Shown: positions 18,723 to 27,987, counted from the stretch's first letter. The stretch: DNA of 55,579 nt from Bacteroidetes bacterium GWB2_32_14 (GCA_001768235.1 MENK01000006.1:27240-82818), one strand, 5' to 3'. Translations and numbers: made by a program. Notes: generated by a model not told the origin, from the sequence alone.

Positions 18723-19469
18723 ATGAGCGCGAAAGATAAGATAGACAGGACAAAGCTGCCAAAACATATAGCAATAATAATGGACGGAAATGGCAGGTGG
18801 GCACAGAAAAAAGGAAATCAACGAATTTTTGGTCACCAGAATGCAGTTAAAGCTGTTCGTGAAACAGTTGAAGGTGCAGGTGAAATTGGGGTAGAATTTT
18901 TAACACTTTATACCTTTTCCACAGAAAACTGGAACAGGCCTAAAAATGAAGTTGATGCACTCATGTCTCTTCTTGTTGCAACAATAAATTCAGAGTCGGG
19001 TACACTATTACAAAATAATGTGCGTTTAAAAACTATTGGCGATATTGATGGTTTACCAAAAGATGTAAAAAAAAATCTGTTGGAATTAATCCAAAAAACT
19101 GAAAAAAATACCGGATTAACATTAATTTTGGCCCTTAATTATAGTGCGCGTTGGGAAATAGTAAATGCAGTTAAAAATATAGTATCGAAATCCAAAACTT
19201 CTGAACTTGAAGTAGATGAAATTGATAACGCGTTTTTTGAAAAGTATTTAAATACATACGGAATCCCCGATCCCGACTTGTTAATACGTACAAGTGGCGA
19301 ATACAGGATTAGTAATTTCTTAATCTGGCAAATAGCATACACGGAATTATTCTTTACCCCTGTTTTATGGCCTGACTTTAGAAAGGATGATCTGTATAAC
19401 GCTATTGTTGATTATCAAAACAGAGAACGTAGATTTGGAAAAACAAGCGACCAATTAAAAGATAGTTAA
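18723..19469 (+). CDS. uppS: Isoprenyl transferase (undecaprenyl diphosphate synthase)
   Basis: This cis-prenyltransferase makes the C55 lipid carrier for peptidoglycan and surface glycans. The 248-residue protein has AIIMDGNGRWAQKKG with catalytic D21, TLYTFSTENWNRP, and the C-terminal DLLIRTSGEYRISNFLIWQ that holds the diphosphate-binding arginines. It lies between the small barrels and bamA in one tightly packed plus-strand transcript. Confidence 0.95.
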   Translation: MSAKDKIDRTKLPKHIAIIMDGNGRWAQKKGNQRIFGHQNAVKAVRETVEGAGEIGVEFLTLYTFSTENWNRPKNEVDALMSLLVATINSESGTLLQNNVRLKTIGDIDGLPKDVKKNLLELIQKTEKNTGLTLILALNYSARWEIVNAVKNIVSKSKTSELEVDEIDNAFFEKYLNTYGIPDPDLLIRTSGEYRISNFLIWQIAYTELFFTPVLWPDFRKDDLYNAIVDYQNRERRFGKTSDQLKDS

Positions 19470-19490
19470 TAAATAAATATTAATAATAGA

Positions 19491-22103
19491 ATGCGAAGAA
19501 AGTTCTTATTGAGTTTCATAATTTTAATTACAGGAATTCACTTATCAGCACAGGAAGAAACAGATTATTCATCGTTAGATGTGATTGATTATAAAAGGCC
19601 TAAAAACTATATTATAAAAGATATTACGGTATCAGGTATAAAATATCTCGATAAAAATATACTCGTTACGTTATCTGGGTTAACGGTAAACAGGCAAATT
19701 TCAGTTCCAGGTGAAGATATTACCAGATCAATAGAAAAACTCTGGGGACAGGGTCTTTTTTCCGATGTAAAAATTACAACTACGGATATCCAGGGAGATA
19801 GTATTTCACTTGATATTTACCTTCAGGAAAGGCCTCGTTTATCTGAGTTCGAAATTTTCGGGCTGAAAAAAAGCCAGGAAAAAGACCTTCGCGAAACTCT
19901 TGAATTAAAACGAGGAGTTCAGGTTACCGAAAACACCTTAAACAATACAAAAAGAACCATAAATGATTATTTGTATAAAAAGAAATATCTCTTTTCAAAA
20001 GTTGATATTGTTCAATCCGACGATACTCTTTCACGAGCGAATAATGTAAATCTAAAAGTTTTTATCGACAGGGGTAAAAAGGTAAAAATCAAAGAAATCG
20101 ACTTTGTTGGAAACGAAGTTTTTACAGATGCCAAACTTCGTCGCAAAATGAAAGAAACAAAACGAAGAGACATCAATATTTTTAAAGGATCGAAATATAT
20201 AGAAAGCGACTATAAAGATGATAAGAACCTGGTTGTTGCAGCCTATAATTCAAAAGGTTATCGTGATGCAGAAATTGTAAGCGACAGTATTTACAAAATC
20301 AACGATCGCAGAATTGGTATTCGAATAAATGTGTTTGAAGGAAACCAGTATTTTTTCAGAAATATCGAGTGGGTTGGAAATACAAAATATTCCACATCAG
20401 TTCTCGATGCATCTCTTAAAATTAAAAAAGGCGACCCGTACGATACCGAAATGTTAAGCAAACGCTTAAATATTGACGAAGATGCCGTAAGTAATTTATA
20501 TCTTGATAATGGATATTTGTTTTTTTCTGTGAATCCAACAATTCAAAAAATTGATGGTGATTCCATCGATCTTCAAATGCGAATGTATGAAGGGAAAAGA
20601 GTTCGTTTAAACAATATAATCATTAAAGGAAACGACAAAACCAACGAGCATGTGATTCGAAGAGAATTAAGAACAAAACCGGGAGAGCTTTTCAGTAAAT
20701 CAGAGATTATGCGTTCTCAACGCGAAATAGCCCAGCTTGGCCATTTCGATCCGGAGCAATTTGGTATTGAACCCATAAATATTAATCAGGCCGAGGGAAC
20801 GGTTGATCTTGAATATACTTTAGTTGAAAAATCAAACGACCAGCTTGAAATAGCCGGTGGTTGGGGTGCAAATATGTTTATTGGAACAATTGGGTTACGT
20901 TTTAGTAATTTTTCAATTAAACAAGTTCTCAAAAAGAATGCATGGAGGCCAATTCCTTCTGGCGACGGGCAGACGCTTAGCTTAAAAGTCCAAACCAATG
21001 GGGAATATTACTCGGCTTATAGTGCAAGTTTTATGGATCCCTGGTTTGGTGGCAAAAAACCAAATTCATTTTCTGTTTCTTTTTACCATACTTCACGCCA
21101 TAGTACCAGTTCAAGTTATTTAGTTGAAGTTGGCGAAGAATATATTAAAGTTACAGGTGCATCAGTAGGCTTAGGGCAGAGATTAAAATGGCCAGATGAT
21201 TATTTTACTATTTCAAACTCAATCAATTACCAGTTATACAGCCTGAACGATTGGAGCGGTTTTATTATGAGTAATGGTTATGCAAACAATATTAGTTTTG
21301 GATCAACCTTTGCCAGGAGTTCTGTTGACTGGCCAATTTATCCTCGCCGGGGTTCCACGTTCTCTTTAAGCTTACAGATTACTCCTCCTTATTCATTGTT
21401 TAAAGCAGAAAAATGGTGGGAATTATCTCAGGCTGATAGAGATACTCTTAATGCAAATACTATTGAGAGTTTTGGTGATAGCTGGGATGATTTAACATCT
21501 GATGAACAAAATGATTATTTAGAGTATTATTATACTGATAAAGTAAATCAAACAAAATATAAATGGCTCGAATATCATAAATGGAAATACAAAGGAGCCT
21601 GGTACCTGAAAGTATGGAAAGACATGGTACTTGCTGCTAATACTGAATTCGGTTACCTGGGTTACTTTAATAAAAACGTGGGGTATGCGCCATTTGGTAA
21701 ATTTGAACTAGGTGGCGATGGACTTTCCGGATATAGCATGTATGATGTAGAATATATTGCCCTTCGTGGATATGAAAATCAAAGTGTTACTCCATATGAT
21801 AAGAACGGAGATAAAGCAGGTAATGTTTATGAAAAAATTAATTTTGAATTACGTTACCCTATTTCTTTAAAACCGCAGGCTGTTATTTATGTTTTAGCAT
21901 TTGTTGAAGCAGGTAATGCATGGGAAAGTATTGATGTGTTTAATCCATTTAAAGTGAAACGCTCGGCAGGTATTGGATTAAGAGCATTTTTACCCATGTT
22001 TGGCTTACTTGGTGTTGACTGGGGATACGGTTTTGATGATATACCAGGCCGGACAGATGCTAACGGAAGTCAGTTCCACTTTGTTATTGGACAACAGTTC
22101 TAA
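19491..22103 (+). CDS. bamA: Outer-membrane protein assembly factor BamA
   Basis: This Omp85 protein folds and inserts beta-barrels into the outer membrane. The 870-residue sequence has a signal peptide (to about LSAQ), five POTRA repeats over about residues 38-445 (for example ITVSGIKYLDKNILVTLSGL and IIIKGNDKTNEHVIRRELRT) and a C-terminal barrel. YPRRGSTFSLSLQ is the usual strand motif, and FVIGQQF provides the terminal phenylalanine. An acidic/aromatic insert at about 640-705 (LTSDEQNDYLEYYYTDK) probably forms a long surface loop. It is followed by two Skp-like chaperone genes. Confidence 0.95.
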   Translation: MRRKFLLSFIILITGIHLSAQEETDYSSLDVIDYKRPKNYIIKDITVSGIKYLDKNILVTLSGLTVNRQISVPGEDITRSIEKLWGQGLFSDVKITTTDIQGDSISLDIYLQERPRLSEFEIFGLKKSQEKDLRETLELKRGVQVTENTLNNTKRTINDYLYKKKYLFSKVDIVQSDDTLSRANNVNLKVFIDRGKKVKIKEIDFVGNEVFTDAKLRRKMKETKRRDINIFKGSKYIESDYKDDKNLVVAAYNSKGYRDAEIVSDSIYKINDRRIGIRINVFEGNQYFFRNIEWVGNTKYSTSVLDASLKIKKGDPYDTEMLSKRLNIDEDAVSNLYLDNGYLFFSVNPTIQKIDGDSIDLQMRMYEGKRVRLNNIIIKGNDKTNEHVIRRELRTKPGELFSKSEIMRSQREIAQLGHFDPEQFGIEPININQAEGTVDLEYTLVEKSNDQLEIAGGWGANMFIGTIGLRFSNFSIKQVLKKNAWRPIPSGDGQTLSLKVQTNGEYYSAYSASFMDPWFGGKKPNSFSVSFYHTSRHSTSSSYLVEVGEEYIKVTGASVGLGQRLKWPDDYFTISNSINYQLYSLNDWSGFIMSNGYANNISFGSTFARSSVDWPIYPRRGSTFSLSLQITPPYSLFKAEKWWELSQADRDTLNANTIESFGDSWDDLTSDEQNDYLEYYYTDKVNQTKYKWLEYHKWKYKGAWYLKVWKDMVLAANTEFGYLGYFNKNVGYAPFGKFELGGDGLSGYSMYDVEYIALRGYENQSVTPYDKNGDKAGNVYEKINFELRYPISLKPQAVIYVLAFVEAGNAWESIDVFNPFKVKRSAGIGLRAFLPMFGLLGVDWGYGFDDIPGRTDANGSQFHFVIGQQF

Positions 22104-22114
22104 TTTTATATAAA

Positions 22115-22627
22115 ATGAAAAAAGTAGCTTTAATATTTGTTTTTCTTCTTTTGATTGTACAGGCATATTCACAAAAATTTGCATATGTTGATTCTGAATA
22201 CATTTTAAGTAAAATGCCCGCGTATAAAGCTGCTCAGGATAAATTAAACCAGCTTTCTAAAGAGTGGCAAAAAGAAATTGAAGCAGAATTCCAGGAAGTA
22301 AATAAAATGGTTAAAGATTTTCAAACAGAAAAGATTCTTTTAACCGAAGAAATGAAAACATTGCGCGAGCAAGAACTTGTTAACAGGGAAAAAGAGGTAA
22401 AAGATTTACAACGAAAATACTTTGGCCAAGATGGATTATTGTTTCAGAAAAGGGTTGAGCTTATAAAACCTATTCAGGATGAGATATATAATGCTATTAA
22501 AGTGATGGCAGAAACCGGGAATTATGGTATTATTTTTGATACGTCTGGTGGTGCATCAATACTTTATACCGATCCAAAGCATGATAAAAGTGATGAAATA
22601 TTAGAAAAATTAGGGTATAAAAATTAA
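22115..22627 (+). CDS. OmpH/Skp-family periplasmic chaperone, copy 1
   Basis: A 170-residue exported protein (signal peptide ending near AYSQ) with FAYVDSEYILSKMPAYKAAQ, the typical OmpH start, then a long charged coiled coil (about 45-115) and a C-terminal strand region GNYGIIFDTSGGASILY. Skp trimers hold unfolded outer-membrane proteins on the way to BamA, and the gene begins 11 bp after bamA. A second copy follows. Confidence 0.9.
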   Translation: MKKVALIFVFLLLIVQAYSQKFAYVDSEYILSKMPAYKAAQDKLNQLSKEWQKEIEAEFQEVNKMVKDFQTEKILLTEEMKTLREQELVNREKEVKDLQRKYFGQDGLLFQKRVELIKPIQDEIYNAIKVMAETGNYGIIFDTSGGASILYTDPKHDKSDEILEKLGYKN

Positions 22628-22666
22628 TTTATTAAATTTGTTAATTATTAAAAAAATCGAAAAAAT

Positions 22667-23191
22667 ATGAAAAAGTTTTTAGGACTATTTTTAGTTGGGA
22701 TATTCTTTACAACTACTGCTTTATACGCACAGAAAACCGAATTAAAATTCGGGCATATTAATTCAAATGAATTATTGAGCCTTATGCCAGAACGAGCAAC
22801 TGCAACAACACAATTGCAAGAATATGGACAAATGCTTCAAAAAGAAATGGAAGCAATGCAAGCCGAATACCAGACAAAAGTAAATGCTTACGTTGAAAAA
22901 CAAGCTACTTATTCTGATTTGGTAAAAAAATCAAAAGAAACAGAAATTCAGGAAATGCAACGCCGGATTCAGGATTTTCAATCGACAGCTCAACAGGACT
23001 TCCAACAGAAAGAAACCGAATTAATGCAACCCATAATTGATAAAGCTCAGGCAGCTATTGAAAAAATTGGAAAAGAAAACGGGTTTATTTATATCTTCGA
23101 TATAAGCAATGGTTCTGTTGCATATTTTTCAGCTCAAAGCACTGATATTTTACCTTTGGTAAAAAAAGAATTAGGTATTGTAACTCAATAA
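22667..23191 (+). CDS. OmpH/Skp-family periplasmic chaperone, copy 2
   Basis: A 174-residue paralogue of the gene before it: signal peptide to about LYAQ, FGHINSNELLSLMPERATA, a glutamine-rich coiled coil and the closing block GFIYIFDISNGSVAYFSAQ. The Gln-rich helix differs from the Lys/Glu-rich helix of copy 1, suggesting either different clients or hetero-oligomers. A strong terminator follows. Confidence 0.9.
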   Translation: MKKFLGLFLVGIFFTTTALYAQKTELKFGHINSNELLSLMPERATATTQLQEYGQMLQKEMEAMQAEYQTKVNAYVEKQATYSDLVKKSKETEIQEMQRRIQDFQSTAQQDFQQKETELMQPIIDKAQAAIEKIGKENGFIYIFDISNGSVAYFSAQSTDILPLVKKELGIVTQ

Positions 23192-23208
23192 ATATCTTTT
23201 AAAGAAAT

Positions 23209-23246
23209 AAAAGACCATCTTTTTAAACAAAAGATGGTCTTTTTTA
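23209..23246 (+). terminator. Strong intrinsic terminator after the ompH pair
   Basis: AAGACCATCTTTT (23211-23223) pairs perfectly with AAAAGATGGTCTT (23229-23241), with a 5-base loop and a T-run at 23240-23245. It ends only 8 bp before the murI ATG. Confidence 0.8.
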
Positions 23247-23253
23247 TAAAATT

Positions 23254-24036
23254 ATGAATAAACCTATAGGAATATTTGATTCGGGTGTAGGCGGATTATC
23301 CGTATGGCGTCATCTGGTTAAGGATTTGCCAAACGAATCAGTTGTTTATTTTGCTGATACAGCAAACTGCCCTTACGGTCCAAAATCACAACCTGAAATT
23401 ATAGCTGTTGTTGATAAAGTAGTCAGGTTTCTTATTTCAAAAAATGTTAAACTAATTGTTGTTGCATGTAATACAGCAACAGCAGCTGCCATAGATTATC
23501 TGAGAGCAACTTACAATATTCCTTTTATTGGTATGGAACCTGCGGTAAAACCTGCTGCACTGAATTCAAAAACAAAAAGTATAGCTGTTCTCGCTACCGA
23601 AGGTACATTTAATGGTAAATTATACATAGAGACTAGCCAGAGATTTGCATCCGATGTAGATTTACATATTAAAATAGGCGATAAGCTTGTTGATATTGTT
23701 GAAAAAAACCAAATTAACAATAGTGAAACAGAAAACCATGTAAAAGAGCTCATGGCTCCTTTGATTCAGAAAAATATCGATCACCTTGTTTTAGGATGTA
23801 CACATTATCCTTTTTTAACTGAAGTTTTAAAAAAAGTCCTTCCGGCAAAGGTTCATATTATCGATCCGGCTCCGGCAGTTATAAAACAAACATCTAAGAT
23901 ACTCGAAGAAAATAATTTGTTAAGCAATAATTCTTTAAAACCAGTTTACGAATTTTATTCTTCAGGCGAATCACAAGTTCTGCAATCGCTAATTTTTAAT
24001 ATTACTAACAAGAAATATATAGTTAAATCTTTATAG
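23254..24036 (+). CDS. murI: Glutamate racemase
   Basis: This enzyme supplies D-glutamate for peptidoglycan. The 260-residue protein has IGIFDSGVGGLSVW, the paired catalytic cysteines C72 (VVACNTATAA) and C182 (LGCTHYPF), and FADTANCPYG. The ATG lies right behind the terminator of the bamA-ompH block, so expression probably depends on read-through or a promoter upstream of the hairpin. The stop is 1 bp from the convergent carbonic anhydrase stop. Confidence 0.95.
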   Translation: MNKPIGIFDSGVGGLSVWRHLVKDLPNESVVYFADTANCPYGPKSQPEIIAVVDKVVRFLISKNVKLIVVACNTATAAAIDYLRATYNIPFIGMEPAVKPAALNSKTKSIAVLATEGTFNGKLYIETSQRFASDVDLHIKIGDKLVDIVEKNQINNSETENHVKELMAPLIQKNIDHLVLGCTHYPFLTEVLKKVLPAKVHIIDPAPAVIKQTSKILEENNLLSNNSLKPVYEFYSSGESQVLQSLIFNITNKKYIVKSL

Positions 24037-24037
24037 T

Positions 24038-24559
24038 TCAGGGTTTTTCTTCATACCATTTCGAGTACATGAGGTAATTGTTTGCAATTTTCTCAATCAT
24101 TTCTTTGGTTTGTTGAATATCTACCGACTTGATTCTTTTTGCAGGAATTCCCCCATAAATACTTCCCGGTTCAACAATTGTACTATCAAGCACTAAAGCC
24201 CCGGCTGCTATTATTGAATTTTCTCCAATTACAGCATGATCCATAACAATAGCACCCATACCAATTAAAACATTATCGTGAATAGTAGCTCCATGTATAA
24301 TTACATTGTGGCCAACAGAAACATTATCTCCAATTTCAATTTTTGATTTTTCATAAAGACAATGTAAAACTGCTCCATCCTGGATATTTACTTTATTTCC
24401 AATTTTTATAGAGTTTACATCGCCCCGGATTACCGTGTTAAACCATACGCTGCAATCGTTACCCATTGTAACTTCACCAACAATTGTTGAATTATCGGCT
24501 AAAAAACAATTCTTGCCGAATTGGGGTGTAAATCCTCTGACTGTTTTTATAAATGCCAT
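24038..24559 (-). CDS. Gamma-carbonic anhydrase / hexapeptide-repeat protein
   Basis: A 173-residue left-handed beta-helix built from hexapeptide repeats. The three zinc-binding histidines of the gamma-carbonic anhydrase family are in place: H66 (GAVLHC), H84 and H89 (VGHNVIIHGATI). Family members (YrdA/PaaY/Cam) are trimers; some hydrate CO2 and some are inactive, so activity is plausible but not shown. There is no signal peptide. It lies convergent to murI. Confidence 0.85.
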   Translation of the reverse strand: MAFIKTVRGFTPQFGKNCFLADNSTIVGEVTMGNDCSVWFNTVIRGDVNSIKIGNKVNIQDGAVLHCLYEKSKIEIGDNVSVGHNVIIHGATIHDNVLIGMGAIVMDHAVIGENSIIAAGALVLDSTIVEPGSIYGGIPAKRIKSVDIQQTKEMIEKIANNYLMYSKWYEEKP

Positions 24560-24663
24560 CTTTTATGAATATTCGAATTTATATCTATTTTAAACTGAGA
24601 AAAATCATGTAAGTAAAAAGATAAAATTATACGAAAAATAAGGATTAATTAATTAACATTGAT

Positions 24664-24671
24664 TAATTTTG
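24664..24671 (+). promoter_or_regulatory. Candidate -7 element upstream of korAB
   Basis: TAATTTTG is an exact TAnnTTTG match. It would give a leader of about 140 nt before the korA ATG at 24815. A second, weaker candidate (AAAATTTG, one mismatch) lies near 24768-24775 and would give a short leader. Confidence 0.35.
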
Positions 24672-24814
24672 TGTCATTATTAGAAAAAATTTTCGTTATA
24701 GAAATTAATTTGATAATAAAATTAGAGGAATGCATATAAAATGGTGTCGCTGTTTTGTATGCATTTAAAATTTGTACAAACCTGTTATTAATAATTACTA
24801 AATTAAAAATTTTT

Positions 24815-26668
24815 ATGGATAAAAAAGCAAAAGCCATCGAAAGAGATGACGTTGTTATCCGGTTCTCGGGTGATTCTGGAGATGGTATGCAACTTACTGG
24901 AACATTGTTTTCCGATGCATCTGCATTATTCGGAAATAGTGTCAGTACATTTCCGGATTATCCTTCGGAAATACGAGCACCTCAGGGTACTGTTGCAGGT
25001 GTTTCCGGCTTTCAGGTAAACATTGGAAATTCAAAGGTATATACTCCAGGTGACTACTGTGACGTGCTTGTAGCCATGAACCCGGCTGCACTTAAAGCAA
25101 ATGTAAAGTGGGTAAAACCCGGAGGAATGATTATTGTTGATAACGATACTTTCAATGAAAAGGGCCTTCAGCGTGCTGGTTTCAAAACGAATAATGCAGT
25201 TGAAGAGCTGAAAATTGAAGATTATAAGGTAATATTTGCAAACATTACCGAATTAACCAAGGAGAGTTTAAAAGATGAAGGCCTTGATAATAAGAGTGTT
25301 CTGCGAAGCAAGAATATGTTTGCTCTTGGTATGGTTTACTATATCTTCTCACGTCCATTAAATTTTACGGAGAAGTATTTTGAATCGAAGTTTAAGAAAA
25401 AACCAGAAATCGTTGAAGCCAACAAAAAGGTTCTTCGTGATGGGTTTAATTATGCTGCAAATATTCAGGCTATTCCTAATACATATCAAATTTCGGCTGC
25501 GACAAGTACACCCAAAGGAACTTATCGAAATATTAATGGGAATACTGCTGCTGCATGGGGCTTAATTGCTGCTTCAGAGAAATCGGGGTTACCTCTTTTC
25601 TGTGGTTCATATCCTATAACTCCCGCTACCGAGATATTAATTGAGCTTGCAAAACGTAAAGATCTTGGTGTAAAAACCTTACAGGTTGAAGATGAGATTG
25701 CTGGTATTTGTACTGCAATCGGTGCTTCTTTTGCTGGAAATTTTGCTGTAACAACCACATCCGGTCCTGGCCTTTCGCTTAAGAGCGAGGCAATGGGTTT
25801 AGCCGTAATTACTGAGTTACCTTTAGTTATTATTGACGTTCAGCGTGGTGGCCCATCCACAGGATTACCTACTAAAACTGAACAATCCGATCTTTTCCAG
25901 GTTTTATATGGCCGCAATGGAGAATGTCCATTGATAGTTATTGCTGCAAGTACACCTGGTAATTGTTTTGATTATGCTTTTCTTGCCGGTAAATTGGCTA
26001 TGGAACATATGACTCCGGTTGTTTTGCTGACAGATGGTTATATTGCCAATGGAACAGAACCTTGGAAGATTCCAAACATGAAGGATTTCCCATCAATTAA
26101 TCCTCCAATTGTTGCAGAGGGAACTACAGGATTTCTGCCTTATGCACGCGACGAAAAACGCCTGGCACGTTCATGGGCCTTCCCTGGTAAAAAGGGCATT
26201 ATGCATCGTGTAGGTGGTCTCGAAAAGGATTTTCTCAAAGGAAGCGTATCACACGATCCAATAAACCACCAGAAGATGACTGATGTTCGTGCTGCTAAAG
26301 TGGAAAGAGTTAAGGAATTTATTCCTGAACAAGAAGTTTATGGTGATAAGGAAGGCGATTTACTTGTAATTGGCTGGGGAGGTACATACGGGCATTTGCT
26401 AACAGCTGTTCAAGAGATGAGAGAAGAAGGTAAAAGTGTTTCATTATGTCATTTCAATTATATCAACCCACTACCAAAGAACGTGAAGGAAATCTTTGGA
26501 CGCTATAAAAAACTTGTTGTATGCGAACTAAACATGGGGCAATTTGCAAATTACTTACGCATGAATTTCCAGGAATATAACTATTTGCAGTTCAATAAGG
26601 TGCAAGGGCTTCCATTTACGGTAGTTGAATTAGTTGATAAGTTTAATCAAATTTTGGAGGGCAAATAA
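24815..26668 (+). CDS. korA: 2-oxoacid:ferredoxin oxidoreductase, fused gamma-alpha subunit
   Basis: With KorB, this subunit oxidatively decarboxylates a 2-oxoacid (probably 2-oxoglutarate) to its acyl-CoA while reducing ferredoxin, a usual anaerobic replacement for the 2-oxoglutarate dehydrogenase complex. The gamma domain comes first (about 10-190: IRFSGDSGDGMQLTGTLF, FPDYPSEIRAPQGTVAG). The pyrimidine-binding alpha domain follows from about 215 (FCGSYPITPATEILIEL, TTTSGPGLSLKSEAMGLA). I chose ATG 24815 (MDKKAKAIERDD) over 24755 because the longer form adds a non-conserved hydrophobic stretch. KorB follows after 2 bp. Confidence 0.9.
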   Translation: MDKKAKAIERDDVVIRFSGDSGDGMQLTGTLFSDASALFGNSVSTFPDYPSEIRAPQGTVAGVSGFQVNIGNSKVYTPGDYCDVLVAMNPAALKANVKWVKPGGMIIVDNDTFNEKGLQRAGFKTNNAVEELKIEDYKVIFANITELTKESLKDEGLDNKSVLRSKNMFALGMVYYIFSRPLNFTEKYFESKFKKKPEIVEANKKVLRDGFNYAANIQAIPNTYQISAATSTPKGTYRNINGNTAAAWGLIAASEKSGLPLFCGSYPITPATEILIELAKRKDLGVKTLQVEDEIAGICTAIGASFAGNFAVTTTSGPGLSLKSEAMGLAVITELPLVIIDVQRGGPSTGLPTKTEQSDLFQVLYGRNGECPLIVIAASTPGNCFDYAFLAGKLAMEHMTPVVLLTDGYIANGTEPWKIPNMKDFPSINPPIVAEGTTGFLPYARDEKRLARSWAFPGKKGIMHRVGGLEKDFLKGSVSHDPINHQKMTDVRAAKVERVKEFIPEQEVYGDKEGDLLVIGWGGTYGHLLTAVQEMREEGKSVSLCHFNYINPLPKNVKEIFGRYKKLVVCELNMGQFANYLRMNFQEYNYLQFNKVQGLPFTVVELVDKFNQILEGK

Positions 26669-26670
26669 TC

Positions 26671-27699
26671 ATGGCAGAAAATTTTAAATATACACCACAG
26701 GATTTTAAAAGTGATCAGGAAGTACGTTGGTGTCCAGGTTGTGGTGATCACGCGATTCTTAGCGCCGTGCAAAGAGCTCTTCCAGAAATATCGGATACTC
26801 TTAACTACGATATAGAACGTTATGTATTTGTTTCGGGTATTGGCTGTTCAAGCCGTTTCCCATATTATGTAAATACTTTTGGATTCCATGGAATACATGG
26901 CCGTGCATCAGCAATTTCAACAGGAGTGAAAGTTGCCAATCCAAATCTTAGCGTTTGGCAGATTACTGGTGATGGTGACGCTTTAGCAATTGGTGGTAAC
27001 CATTTTATTCACGCTGTACGTCGTAATATTGATATCAATATTCTCCTATTTAATAACGAGATTTATGGTTTAACCAAAGGTCAATATTCCCCAACATCAA
27101 AGTTGGGTTCTATTACAAAAACATCACCATTTGGGACCGTTGAACATCCTTTCCGTCCAGGTGAATTAGTTATTGGAGCCCAGGGTAAATTCTTTGCCCG
27201 TTCAATTGATGTTGATGTTAAGTTAACATCAGAGATAATGGTTGATGCTGCAAAACACGATGGTACTTCAGTTGTTGAAATCCTTCAGAACTGTGTTATT
27301 TACAACGATAAAACACATTCGTTAATTATTGATAAGGAGAACCGCGAAGATAGAACAATAGTACTTCGTCATGGCGAAAAAATGATATTCGGAAAGAACC
27401 GTGATAAGGGACTTATACTTAGTGGAATTAGCCTTAAAGTTGTTGCGATTGGGCAGGGAGGATTCTCGATGGATGATATTCTTACACATGACGCTTATGC
27501 AGCAAATCCCGGAGTACATATGATGCTTGCAAACATGGCATATCCAGAATTCCCCGTTGCTTTAGGTGTTATCCGAAACGTGAAGGATTCAACTTATGAT
27601 GATAATGTTCGCGATCAGGTACTGGAAGTTATGAAAACTGCTAAAATTAAATCTGTTGACGATTTACTTCATAGCGGAGAAACCTGGGAAGTAAAATAA
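26671..27699 (+). CDS. korB: 2-oxoacid:ferredoxin oxidoreductase, beta subunit
   Basis: A 342-residue subunit that binds thiamine diphosphate: GDGDALAIGGNHFIHAVRRN with the later NNEIYGLTKGQ forms the ThDP/Mg motif. VRWCPGCGDHAIL holds the first two iron-sulfur cysteines, and SGIGCSSRFPYY another. It lacks a separate ferredoxin-type delta subunit, as in the two-subunit KorAB class. An unusually good Shine-Dalgarno sequence (GGAGG at about 26656) precedes the start. A terminator follows. Confidence 0.92.
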   Translation: MAENFKYTPQDFKSDQEVRWCPGCGDHAILSAVQRALPEISDTLNYDIERYVFVSGIGCSSRFPYYVNTFGFHGIHGRASAISTGVKVANPNLSVWQITGDGDALAIGGNHFIHAVRRNIDINILLFNNEIYGLTKGQYSPTSKLGSITKTSPFGTVEHPFRPGELVIGAQGKFFARSIDVDVKLTSEIMVDAAKHDGTSVVEILQNCVIYNDKTHSLIIDKENREDRTIVLRHGEKMIFGKNRDKGLILSGISLKVVAIGQGGFSMDDILTHDAYAANPGVHMMLANMAYPEFPVALGVIRNVKDSTYDDNVRDQVLEVMKTAKIKSVDDLLHSGETWEVK

Positions 27700-27718
27700 T
27701 TTCAATTAAAATAGATTT

Positions 27719-27748
27719 AAAAGGGATGATAGTTTTCATCCCTTTTTT
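27719..27748 (+). terminator. Intrinsic terminator after korAB
   Basis: AAAGGGATGA (27720-27729) pairs with TCATCCCTTT (27736-27745) around a 6-base loop and runs into T6. Confidence 0.8.
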
Positions 27749-27923
27749 ATAAACTTTACTTTCTGTTAGCAACAAGTTAACTTGACGACACGGAAAGACA
27801 AATTCCAAGACAACGAAAAGAAGAAGAAAAATAAACCCACTGCACAAAAGCATAGTATGTCAGCCCTTTCCCTGTATGCCTCCCTTCGCTGCCATACACA
27901 GCTTTTCTTACCCCGCACATAAT
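27749..27923. other. GC-richer non-coding left flank of the restriction-modification island
   Basis: The stretch between the korB terminator and the C-gene control region has no credible gene. Its second half (about 27860-27920, CCCTTTCCCTGTATGCCTCC and similar) is richer in C and G than neighbouring DNA and resembles the spacer on the right side of the island. An ATAGTATG at 27852-27859 matches half of the operator described next. Confidence 0.5.
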
Positions 27924-27938
27924 GCTAACTATAGTATG
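27924..27938 (+). promoter_or_regulatory. Candidate C-protein operator, upstream copy
   Basis: GCTAACTATAGTATG has the palindromic core ACTATAGT. Its reverse complement CATACTATAGTTAGC matches the copies at the C-gene and methyltransferase start sites. It abuts the expected -33 region of the C promoter, centred near -44, a position suited to activation. Confidence 0.65.
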
Positions 27939-27961
27939 TAGTTTATTAAATTAACATTAGA

Positions 27962-27969
27962 TAGATTTG
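27962..27969 (+). promoter_or_regulatory. -7 promoter element of the C-R operon
   Basis: TAGATTTG is an exact TAnnTTTG match, 18 bp before the C-gene ATG at 27988. A candidate operator begins two bases after it. Confidence 0.65.
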
Positions 27970-27971
27970 TG

Positions 27972-27986
27972 CATACTAAGATTAGC
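27972..27986 (+). promoter_or_regulatory. Candidate C-protein operator, start-site copy
   Basis: CATACTAAGATTAGC differs at two positions from the copy at the methyltransferase promoter (CATACTATAATTAGC). It covers the predicted start site and ends one base before the ATG, so bound protein would repress transcription. Confidence 0.65.
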
Positions 27987-27987
27987 A

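Noticed and set aside
27967-27987. Upstream TTG start for the C protein, adding seven residues
   Set aside because: The TTG lies within the -7 promoter element and the added codons overlap the operator; ATG 27988 gives the normal C-protein length.
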